A DNA stretch of 6,710 bases, from assembly GCA_029883255.1 (NCBI GenBank), contig JAOUJL010000082.1:1-6710 (forward strand). Direction: 5' to 3'. Of the stretch, positions 1 to 4,424 are shown piece after piece. Source of the stretch: Candidatus Bathyarchaeota archaeon. GTDB lineage: Archaea; Thermoproteota; Bathyarchaeia; Bathyarchaeales; Bathyarchaeaceae. A program made the translations under genes and the position numbers. Positions within the stretch are counted from its first letter, which is position 1. Every line of letters starts with the position of its first letter. The notes under the pieces were generated by a model. That model had not been told where the DNA came from and did not search any database. It worked only from the letters and a program-made list of their open reading frames with translations.

Positions 1-159
1 TTCATGTGCAAGGAAGAAGAGAAATGTGAGTTTGAGGACGATCTGAAAGGTTGTGCGTTGAAGCATATAGGCGAAGCGCGGAAGCTTATTTCTAAAGGCA
101 AATTCGAGGATGCTGATGTCGAGCTAAGCTATGCTGAAAAACACTTGAAAGAAAAATAA
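1..159 (+). CDS. Small charged, Cys-containing helical protein; possibly partial at the 5' edge
   Basis: Frame 1 is open from the first base to the TAA at 157-159. The first ATG is at 4-6 and would give a 51-residue protein beginning MCKEEEKCEF. Only three bases precede it, so no ribosome binding site can be seen, and the gene may equally start upstream of the window. The protein is rich in Lys and Glu, has Cys at positions 2, 8 and 17 from that ATG, and its second half (roughly residues 22-51) reads as one or two amphipathic helices with a TPR-like 'A..L...GKFEDAD.EL..AEKHLKE' pattern. I do not recognise the family. It lies 72 bp upstream of the ArsR-like regulator on the same strand and could be co-transcribed with it. 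The early cysteines echo those of the regulator, which may be coincidence. Confidence 0.6.
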   Translation, partial: FMCKEEEKCEFEDDLKGCALKHIGEARKLISKGKFEDADVELSYAEKHLKEK

Positions 160-218
160 GCGTATTCAACTACCACATTGGGTTGCAGGGGTACAATTCC
201 TACGGCTGGAGTCTAAAC

Positions 219-225
219 AGGTGAT
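219..225 (+). promoter_or_regulatory. Shine-Dalgarno of the ArsR-like regulator
   Basis: AGGTGAT is a full match to the archaeal anti-Shine-Dalgarno and ends 6 nt before the ATG at 232. It is only 3 nt from the TTG at 229, so it supports ATG 232 as the start. Confidence 0.75.
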
Positions 226-231
226 TGGTTG

Positions 232-579
232 ATGTGTGGCGATGATTGCAACGGTTGCAATATGAAAGAGTTTAGCAGGTTTCAGAAATTTTTCAGGGCT
301 CTCCACTGCCCAACTAGATGGGTAATCATTCGCTTGATTGGTGAAGGAACAAAAAGCACAAATGAAATTTTGGGAGGGTTAGAGAAAGCAGGAGAAGGCC
401 TTTCCAGGTCAGGGCTTTATTATCATCTTTCTGAGCTGGAAGAGGCGGGCATTATCGAATTAGCTGAATATCGTGAGGTTGGAGGGGGTGCTCCCGAAAA
501 GGTTTGGAGATTAAAAACAAAAGAAATCAAAATTAATCTCTTAAAGGACTTGCCAGAGGTGTCCGGTCATGCCCACTGA
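232..579 (+). CDS. ArsR-like winged-helix transcriptional regulator with N-terminal Cys cluster
   Basis: This 115-residue DNA-binding protein is probably the local repressor or sensor for the ABC exporter genes that follow. The body (about residues 20-95) has the winged-helix layout of the ArsR family: 'FFRALHCPTRWVIIRLI' for the first helix, a recognition-helix region 'LSRSGLYYHLSELEEAGII' (about 57-75), and a Gly-rich wing 'EVGGGAPEKVWRL' (about 82-94). The N-terminus carries Cys2, Cys6 and Cys9 (C-x3-C-x2-C), with His25-Cys26 at the start of the core. This could bind a metal or react with thiol agents, but the classical ArsR CVC box in the recognition region is absent. ATG 232 is chosen over TTG 229 because of the spacing to AGGTGAT. 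The stop codon lies inside the ATPase gene (11 bp overlap), so the two are almost certainly translated from one message. The ligand is unknown. Confidence 0.85.
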   Translation: MCGDDCNGCNMKEFSRFQKFFRALHCPTRWVIIRLIGEGTKSTNEILGGLEKAGEGLSRSGLYYHLSELEEAGIIELAEYREVGGGAPEKVWRLKTKEIKINLLKDLPEVSGHAH

Positions 580-1498
580 AAATGCAGTAGAAGTTTCAAA
601 TCTGACTAAACATTTTGGCGAGTTAGTGGCTGTTGACCACATCAGCTTTCAAGTTAAGAAAGGGGAGCTTTTTGGTTTTTTGGGACCGAATGCCGCAGGT
701 AAGACCACTACGATACGAATGCTTACTGGTGTAATTAAACCCGATGATGGTGCAGCTTCCGTTTTTGGCTATGGCATTCTAAGGGAGGGACTTAAGACTA
801 GGCAGTTGATGGGAATTGTTCCTGAAATGGCAAATGCCTATGTGGATCTTTCAGCTTGGAACAACCTCATGCTAATAGGAGAATTATACGGAGTTCCCAA
901 AAGTCTGAGGCGAGAAAGAGCCACTAGACTTCTGAAAGAATTTGGACTATACGAACGAAGGAACCACCTTGTCAGGGGCTATTCGAGGGGGATGAAACAG
1001 AAACTGCTGCTTTGTATGGCATTGATCAATGAGCCTCAAATCCTCTTCCTAGATGAGCCAACCTCTGGCTTGGATGTGGAGAGTCAACGACTTATAAGGG
1101 ACATGATTCGAGATTTCAATAGAAATGGTGTAACTGTTTTCTTAACGACTCACAATATGGATGAAGCTAACCAGCTTTGCGATAGGATAGCGATCATCAA
1201 CCGCGGCAAAATTGCAGCTATCGATAGTCCGGAAAGGCTTCGATTACGAAGCAGTGGGTTACAGTCAATTGAAGTTAGCTTTGACAGAGGGGTGGACATT
1301 GAAGAATTGTCGAAGTTTCACGGTGTTAACGAAGCAAAAAAGATGGGTGATAAAATACGGCTCTATGTTGATGAACCAAGTGAAGTAATAGACAAGCTGC
1401 TTGATTTTTCACGTTCAAAGAACCTAAAAATAATTACACTTAACACACTTGCACCTACGTTGGAAGATGTATTCCTTAAACTTGTGAAAGAAGGTTAG
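569..1498 (+). CDS. ABC transporter ATP-binding protein, ABC-2 (DrrA/CcmA-like) exporter type
   Basis: This 309-residue cytoplasmic ATPase should power the permease encoded next. The motifs run in order: Walker A GPNAAGKT at 39-46, a Q-loop region 'GIVPEMANAY' with Glu86 where Gln is usual, signature 'YSRGMKQ' at 138-144 in place of LSGGQ, Walker B 'ILFLDE' at 158-163 with catalytic Glu163, D-loop 'SGLD' at 166-169, and the switch His195. A C-terminal extension of about 85 residues ending 'LEDVFLKL' is typical of ATPases of drug, lipid or Na+ ABC-2 exporters. The length is normal for the family. The start at ATG 569 has GAGGTG at 556-561 with 7 nt spacing, inside the end of the regulator gene. 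The substrate cannot be told from the ATPase. The family assignment is secure. Confidence 0.95.
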   Translation: MPTENAVEVSNLTKHFGELVAVDHISFQVKKGELFGFLGPNAAGKTTTIRMLTGVIKPDDGAASVFGYGILREGLKTRQLMGIVPEMANAYVDLSAWNNLMLIGELYGVPKSLRRERATRLLKEFGLYERRNHLVRGYSRGMKQKLLLCMALINEPQILFLDEPTSGLDVESQRLIRDMIRDFNRNGVTVFLTTHNMDEANQLCDRIAIINRGKIAAIDSPERLRLRSSGLQSIEVSFDRGVDIEELSKFHGVNEAKKMGDKIRLYVDEPSEVIDKLLDFSRSKNLKIITLNTLAPTLEDVFLKLVKEG

Positions 1499-1510
1499 GA
1501 TGGCGACATA

Positions 1511-2266
1511 ATGGAAACCAATCTTTTTTGGGAACAGTTCACGCGGTCTCTTGCTATAGTCAAAAAGAACATACGCATCTATTATTCTAAAGGACCCGTC
1601 ATAATTTTTGGGCTTCTGGTGCCCTTCTTTCTGTTTCTGTCATTCTACATCGGTCGAAACATGCCTGCTAAAGCTCTCATACCTGGACTGCTCGGGATGA
1701 CTGCTTTTTTCACAGCAACCTCGGTTGGGCCAGCGATAGTCCCATGGGAGGCAAGAGCCAAAACCCTTGAGAGGCTCATATCTTCTCCAGTTTCCATTTG
1801 GACAATATTCCTAGGCGATGTGCTTTCCTCATTTCTATTTGGAGCCCTTGTTTCTGTATTTCCCATTATTGTTGGCTTGTGCATTGGTGTCCAAATTGTT
1901 AATCCTTTAATTCTGGGATTTGGAGTGGTTCTTGCTACGTTTTGTTTCGCATCTTTCAGCATATTGTTATCGGCTTATCCTCCCACGGACACTCCAGCAA
2001 GTGTAATGATGCTCTCATCCATGATCAAGTTCCCGTTAGTTTTTATAAGCGGAATTTTCATTCCAATAGAAGAACTGCCAGCTTGGGGGAAAACTATCTC
2101 TTCGATTTCTCCCTTAACATATTTTACAGATTTGGCGAGGTATTCCATAAGCGGTAAGGGTTATTACCCAATTGAGCTAGACCTCATAGTTCTCGCAGTC
2201 TTTGCAATTGCCTTTCTAGTTTCGGCTATAAAGATTCATGAGCGAACAATGCAAAAGAGGCTTTGA
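1511..2266 (+). CDS. ABC-2 type transporter permease
   Basis: This 251-residue integral membrane protein is the likely channel partner of the preceding ATPase. Hydrophobic segments suggest six helices: about 29-48, 55-78, 98-122, 131-155, 167-185 and 222-241. Between helices 2 and 3 is 'WEARAKTLERLISSPVS' (79-95), the conserved cytoplasmic stretch of ABC-2 permeases that contacts the ATPase. Before the last helix is 'FISGIFIPIEELPAW' (178-192) followed by 'ISPLTYFTDLAR', also a family hallmark. The length fits a single-domain permease working as a homodimer. ATG 1511 follows the ATPase stop by 12 bp, with AGGATGG at 1497-1503 as a ribosome binding site overlapping that stop. Substrate unknown: drugs, lipids, sugars and ions are all transported by the family. 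Confidence 0.93.
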   Translation: METNLFWEQFTRSLAIVKKNIRIYYSKGPVIIFGLLVPFFLFLSFYIGRNMPAKALIPGLLGMTAFFTATSVGPAIVPWEARAKTLERLISSPVSIWTIFLGDVLSSFLFGALVSVFPIIVGLCIGVQIVNPLILGFGVVLATFCFASFSILLSAYPPTDTPASVMMLSSMIKFPLVFISGIFIPIEELPAWGKTISSISPLTYFTDLARYSISGKGYYPIELDLIVLAVFAIAFLVSAIKIHERTMQKRL

Positions 2267-2271
2267 CAATT

Positions 2272-2301
2272 CGAGAAATGTCCACTCGTTTTATACTCTT
2301 T
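2272..2301 (+). terminator. Possible terminator of the exporter operon
   Basis: CGAG (2272-2275) can pair with CTCG (2285-2288) around a 9-nt loop, and a T-rich run TTTTATACTCTTT follows at 2289-2301. Archaeal terminators mainly need the U-rich tract, so the position just after the permease stop fits. The stem is only 4 bp, so the hairpin itself is weak evidence. Confidence 0.35.
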
Positions 2302-2303
2302 GC

Positions 2304-2337
2304 AAACGTGCGTTTATGATTGCTGCGCGCGTGCGCA
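2304..2337. repeat. Two adjacent short inverted repeats in the intergenic region
   Basis: AAACG-TG-CGTTT (2304-2315) and TGCGC-GCGT-GCGCA (2324-2337) are perfect 5-bp-arm inverted repeats separated by 8 bp. They sit about 60-100 bp upstream of the AsnC-type promoter. They could be regulator-binding sites or small RNA hairpins at the 3' end of the exporter message. Arms of this length can also arise by chance. Confidence 0.3.
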
Positions 2338-2390
2338 TCAAAAGGGTATTAAATGTTTTGCTGAGATCCGGTGATCCTCCGCATATCTAG

Positions 2391-2407
2391 AAGAAAAAGT
2401 TATAAAT
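2391..2407 (+). promoter_or_regulatory. Archaeal BRE/TATA promoter of the Lrp/AsnC gene
   Basis: The purine-rich stretch AAGAAAAAG (2391-2399) followed by TTATAAAT (2400-2407) matches the BRE plus TATA box of archaeal promoters. Initiation about 22-27 nt downstream of the box centre would fall at roughly 2426-2432, just before the ATG at 2436, giving a near-leaderless transcript. No Shine-Dalgarno is present in front of that gene, which agrees. Confidence 0.7.
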
Positions 2408-2435
2408 CATCGGAATTGTTCTCTAATATTCGGTG

Positions 2436-2948
2436 ATGTCCCGATTGCCTGACTTGGACGAGTCTGATTTGAAAATTTTAATGGAGTTGCAGAACGATGG
2501 CAGGATGAACTATGCAGAGATTTCCAGAAGGACAGGAATTCCTTCGTCAACAGTTTATGACAAGATCACAAGGCTGGTGAATAAAGGAGTCATAAAGAAA
2601 TTCACGGTCATTCTGGACAAAGAGAAAGTTGGATTTGGAGTATCTGCGTTGATTGGAGTTGAGACAGGAGCTCAGTTATACAAAAACGTGGCGAAGGAGC
2701 TTTGCCAGATGCATGAACTGATCAAGGTCTATGGAACAACCGCGGAGTTCGACCTGATGGCTAAGGCTAGGACTACCTCTCTGGAGAAATTGAACGAAAT
2801 TCTCAACAGTATCCGTGAAATAAAGGGAGTAGACGACATCTTCGTTATTCCGATACTAAAAACCTTCAAAGATGAAGACATTGTTCCCCTAAGCGAATCA
2901 ATTCATGCCTTCGTCGTTGAAGGTGTTACAAACACGAAAATAGAATGA
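2436..2948 (+). CDS. Lrp/AsnC family transcriptional regulator
   Basis: This 170-residue feast/famine-type regulator probably controls transcription in response to an amino acid or related small molecule. Residues about 6-55 form the HTH domain: 'LDESDLKILMELQNDGR' for the first helix, then 'NYAEISRRTGIPSSTVYDKI' with the recognition helix around 36-47, and 'LVNKGVIKKFTVIL' leading into the wing. Residues about 65-145 form the RAM ligand-binding and oligomerisation domain, including 'VYGTTAEFDLMAKA' (98-111), the equivalent of the conserved G-x-x-D ligand loop, and 'IREIKGVDDIFVI'. A tail of about 25 residues extends past the usual end. ATG 2436 is preferred over the adjacent GTG 2433, and the promoter spacing suggests little or no leader. 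It heads a run of small genes, the next starting 13 bp after its stop, so it may regulate its own operon. The ligand is not predictable. Confidence 0.93.
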   Translation: MSRLPDLDESDLKILMELQNDGRMNYAEISRRTGIPSSTVYDKITRLVNKGVIKKFTVILDKEKVGFGVSALIGVETGAQLYKNVAKELCQMHELIKVYGTTAEFDLMAKARTTSLEKLNEILNSIREIKGVDDIFVIPILKTFKDEDIVPLSESIHAFVVEGVTNTKIE

Positions 2949-2961
2949 AGGAGGTGAAGAT

Positions 2962-3408
2962 ATGACTGCTCGAGAGATTGTTGTAAAATTCTTTGATAAG
3001 GAATATGAGAAAGTGTCTTTGGAGGAGTTGTGCAGAGCACCCCTTTCTGCCGTAAGTGGGATAAGCGAATCCGATGCCGCTGATCTCAAGAAGGCCTTCG
3101 GAATCGACACCGTTGAGGAGCTGGCCACAAACAACTACGTCTTACTGGCCCAAGGAATTAACGCCTTATCCAAACATTCTGCAAAGATACTGGACAAAGA
3201 GTTCGAGTCAACAGAGTTCGGGGAACTGAGGGAAAAGCCAGTATCCGCTCTCTCAGGAATCTCTGAGGCTGACGCCACACTTCTCAAGAAAGCTTTTGGT
3301 GTTGACACGGTCCGTGAGCTAGCCGAGAACAAATACGTGAAGATCGCCCAACTCCTAACTGCCATAGTGCGTTTGGAAAGTCTTTCAGCGCGTTCGACAA
3401 TAGGTTGA
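2962..3408 (+). CDS. Tandem-repeat helix-hairpin-helix-like protein
   Basis: This 148-residue protein is built of two copies of one module with an exact 66-residue period. Residues 12-70 and 78-136 align without gaps, and by my count 34 of 59 positions are identical. Each copy holds 'P(L/V)SA(V/L)SGISE.DA..LKKAFG(I/V)DTV.ELA.N.YV', which resembles the HhH motif of DNA-associated proteins (L..(I/V)pGI....A..L...GI.tv.eLa). The second hairpin glycine of canonical GIG is replaced by Ser (GIS), so DNA binding is not assured and protein-protein contact is equally possible. No catalytic motif or membrane segment is seen. ATG 2962 follows GGAGGTGA (2950-2957). The gene lies 13 bp after the Lrp gene and is probably co-transcribed. 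The function is inferred only at the fold level. Confidence 0.85.
   Translation: MTAREIVVKFFDKEYEKVSLEELCRAPLSAVSGISESDAADLKKAFGIDTVEELATNNYVLLAQGINALSKHSAKILDKEFESTEFGELREKPVSALSGISEADATLLKKAFGVDTVRELAENKYVKIAQLLTAIVRLESLSARSTIG
2995..3369 (+). repeat. Internal coding duplication, 198-bp period (two 66-residue units)
   Basis: Bases 2995-3171 and 3193-3369 encode the two homologous modules of the HhH-like protein in the same frame, with no gaps. Conservation is clear in the protein and weaker in the DNA, which points to an old duplication. Confidence 0.8.
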
Positions 3409-3429
3409 AAAAAGTTTGGAGGCTTTGGA

Positions 3430-3657
3430 ATGAGTTATCTCCCAAGGCAAGAACCAAAAGAGGAGCGAATGAGGGAACCTGAGTTTAAGGTGACTATCAA
3501 ATATCGGGGGATGTTCAAAAAACACGAGATGTTCTACGGTGAACGCGAGAATAGAAGCATTGAGAACCCAATTACGCGCATAAGTGAAGATGTTAAATCG
3601 TATCTTGACAGTGATGACGTGAAAGAAATCAAGATTGAAAGGTTGAGATCAAAATGA
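3430..3657 (+). CDS. Small hypothetical protein, no recognised family
   Basis: A 75-residue charged soluble protein that I do not recognise. After a hydrophilic N-terminus rich in Glu and Arg, residues about 18-38 look like two beta strands ('FKVTIKYRGMF', 'HEMFYGE'), then a helix around 48-60 ('ITRISEDVKSYL'), then a final strand 'VKEIKIERL' (64-72), suggesting a compact beta-beta-alpha-beta unit. ATG 3430 has GGAGG at 3418-3422 with 7 nt spacing. A second in-frame ATG at 3469 has its own GAGG (3460-3463) 5 nt upstream and would give 62 residues starting right at the predicted fold, so the start is uncertain. It follows the HhH-like gene by 21 bp, consistent with one operon. No Cys, signal peptide or membrane segment is seen. 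Confidence 0.75.
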   Translation: MSYLPRQEPKEERMREPEFKVTIKYRGMFKKHEMFYGERENRSIENPITRISEDVKSYLDSDDVKEIKIERLRSK

Positions 3658-3678
3658 GCGCGCTACCTTGAATACCTT

Positions 3679-3687
3679 AGGAGGTGA
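3679..3687 (+). promoter_or_regulatory. Shine-Dalgarno of the PRC-barrel gene
   Basis: AGGAGGTGA is a near-perfect anti-Shine-Dalgarno match, 6 nt before ATG 3694 and 9 nt before ATG 3697. Either start is allowed, differing by a single Met. Confidence 0.75.
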
Positions 3688-3693
3688 AGGTGT

Positions 3694-3945
3694 ATGATGT
3701 CGCGTGAATTAGAAGGCAAAGAAATAATCGATGCAAAAGCAGATAAATTTGGGAAGGTTATTGGAATTGGAATTGACTGCTCAGAAATGCGAGTGACCTA
3801 TTTACGTATAGAGGTAGATGATGACATAGTCAAACTTTGGGGATATAAGAAGCCTTTCTTGGGCCATCTGCAGGTGTTGATTCCAGTGGGTGTAATCTCA
3901 GTTGGACGTGATGTAATGAATGTCAAAAAATCTGCAACAGAGTAG
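3694..3945 (+). CDS. PRC-barrel domain protein
   Basis: This 83-residue protein (82 if the second ATG at 3697 is used) is essentially a single PRC-barrel. The opening 'RELEGKEIIDAKADKFGKV' has the hallmark 'L.GK.(I/V)(I/V)D..a..(I/F)GKV' strand-turn of the family. Further strands follow at 'GIGIDCSEMRVTYLRIEVD' and 'LQVLIPVGVISVGRDVMNV'. PRC-barrels occur in RNA metabolism (RimM), photosynthetic reaction centre H subunits and many small archaeal proteins with no defined role, where they act as adaptor domains. The insert with 'KLWGYKKPFLGH' in the middle is less typical. The gene lies 36 bp after the unknown small gene and is likely part of the same transcript. The domain call is good; the role is unknown. 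Confidence 0.82.
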   Translation: MMSRELEGKEIIDAKADKFGKVIGIGIDCSEMRVTYLRIEVDDDIVKLWGYKKPFLGHLQVLIPVGVISVGRDVMNVKKSATE

Positions 3946-3972
3946 AGAAATAATTGAAATTCCTCAAAAGTA

Positions 3973-3980
3973 GGAGGGAG
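3973..3980 (+). promoter_or_regulatory. Shine-Dalgarno pointing at an ACG start codon
   Basis: GGAGGGAG lies 39 bp or less after the PRC-barrel stop, and its GGAGG core ends 7 nt before ACG 3985. No ATG, GTG or TTG lies at a suitable distance in the zinc-ribbon frame, and that frame is closed by TAA at 3982-3984. The site therefore decides the ACG start. Confidence 0.6.
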
Positions 3981-3984
3981 TTAA

Positions 3985-4122
3985 ACGGCAGAAAAAACGA
4001 AGAGGCTCTGTTCCAATTGCGGTGCAGAGATAAGCGCTAGAGCGAAGATCTGCCCCAACTGTGGTGCCGAGCTGAAAACCAAGCGGGGCCATGTGCTCAT
4101 AACATGGATAAAAAAAGATTAG
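3985..4122 (+). CDS. Small zinc-ribbon protein, apparent ACG start
   Basis: This 45-codon reading frame encodes a double zinc-knuckle peptide: 'LCSNCGAEI' (Cys9, Cys12) and 'ICPNCGAEL' (Cys23, Cys26), the C-x2-C-x10-C-x2-C pattern of archaeal zinc-ribbon domains. A basic and hydrophobic tail follows, 'KRGHVLITWIKKD'. The four cysteines should hold one structural Zn2+. Small ribbons of this kind often serve as protein or nucleic-acid adaptors. The frame has no ATG, GTG or TTG before the first cysteine and is closed just upstream. The codon after the well-spaced Shine-Dalgarno is ACG, and the next residues AEKTKR look like a normal second-residue-onward sequence. The likely explanations are true ACG initiation, a start mutated from ATG by one transition, or a base-call error. 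The gene follows the PRC-barrel gene by 39 bp. Confidence 0.65.
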   Translation, partial: TAEKTKRLCSNCGAEISARAKICPNCGAELKTKRGHVLITWIKKD

Positions 4123-4141
4123 GCTGCAGCCTCGCAAGGCC
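4122..4141. repeat. Palindrome after the zinc-ribbon gene
   Basis: GGCTGCAGCC (4122-4131) is a perfect 10-bp palindrome starting at the last base of the stop codon. It is followed by an overlapping GCCT-CGCA-AGGC hairpin candidate (4129-4140). No T-run follows, so it does not look like a terminator. The rest of the 84-bp gap up to 4206 shows no convincing TATA box. Confidence 0.3.
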
Positions 4142-4195
4142 AAAACGACCGGAGACTTTACAGGCGCTGGAAAACTAACACGCAGTACTTAGTAA

Positions 4196-4200
4196 GAGGG
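4196..4200 (+). promoter_or_regulatory. Shine-Dalgarno supporting a GTG start
   Basis: GAGGG ends 6 nt before GTG 4207. A nearer ATG at 4205 is in another frame that stops after 14 codons, so the site supports GTG as the start of the two-helix membrane protein. Confidence 0.5.
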
Positions 4201-4206
4201 AATCAT

Positions 4207-4407
4207 GTGGCGAGTGAATGCGAGAATCCCGAGGAGTTGTTTATTATAGGTATAATGGTTGCTGTGTTCGCACTCGCCGTTCTGGTCATCACGAAGGCGG
4301 AGAATATGAATCTTGGAATAATTGGTCTTTTGCTCGGTGTTGGAAGTTGCATGCTAGCTCTAGGTGTGAGATCGTGCACTTGGAATGGTGGTCGTACTGA
4401 AGAGTGA
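4207..4407 (+). CDS. Small two-helix membrane protein, GTG start
   Basis: A 66-residue protein with two clear hydrophobic helices, residues about 11-29 ('LFIIGIMVAVFALAVLVIT') and 36-54 ('LGIIGLLLGVGSCMLALGV'), joined by a short polar loop 'KAENMN'. The N-terminus is acidic, and the tail carries Cys57 and an acidic end. The Gly-rich second helix could pack tightly against a partner. I do not recognise a family. The start is GTG 4207, supported by GAGGG at 4196-4200. The stop overlaps the possible GTG start of the methyltransferase by 4 bp, and lies 17 bp before its preferred ATG. Translational coupling with that gene is likely, though a joint function is not evident. Reading frames on the other strand here look like shadows because they break up this helix pattern. 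Confidence 0.6.
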   Translation: MASECENPEELFIIGIMVAVFALAVLVITKAENMNLGIIGLLLGVGSCMLALGVRSCTWNGGRTEE

Positions 4408-4410
4408 ATT

Positions 4411-4417
4411 GGAGTGA
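4411..4417 (+). promoter_or_regulatory. Shine-Dalgarno choosing the methyltransferase start
   Basis: GGAGTGA lies 7 nt upstream of ATG 4425. The alternative GTG at 4404 has no good Shine-Dalgarno, so ATG 4425 is preferred. Confidence 0.6.
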
Positions 4418-4424
4418 CGTACCG

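Noticed and set aside
185..203. Imperfect dyad upstream of the ArsR-like gene as an operator
   Set aside because: Only 5 of 9 positions pair around the centre at 194, which is too weak to call an operator without comparative data, though the location would suit autoregulation.
160..231. tRNA-like stretch before the regulator gene
   Set aside because: A GGTTGCAGGGGTACAATTCC segment slightly recalls a T-arm, but no acceptor, D-arm or anticodon stem can be built around it on either strand.
1645..1962. 105-codon minus-strand frame within the permease
   Set aside because: It is antisense to a well-supported ABC-2 permease and shows no motif of its own.
2347..2354. TATTAAAT as a second promoter for the Lrp gene
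   Set aside because: It lacks a good BRE and would give a leader of about 60 nt without a Shine-Dalgarno. The TATA at 2400-2407 is a much better fit.
2369..2437. Direct repeat CGGTGAT at 2369-2375 and 2431-2437
   Set aside because: A 7-bp repeat 62 bp apart, with one copy overlapping the start codon, is easily explained by chance.
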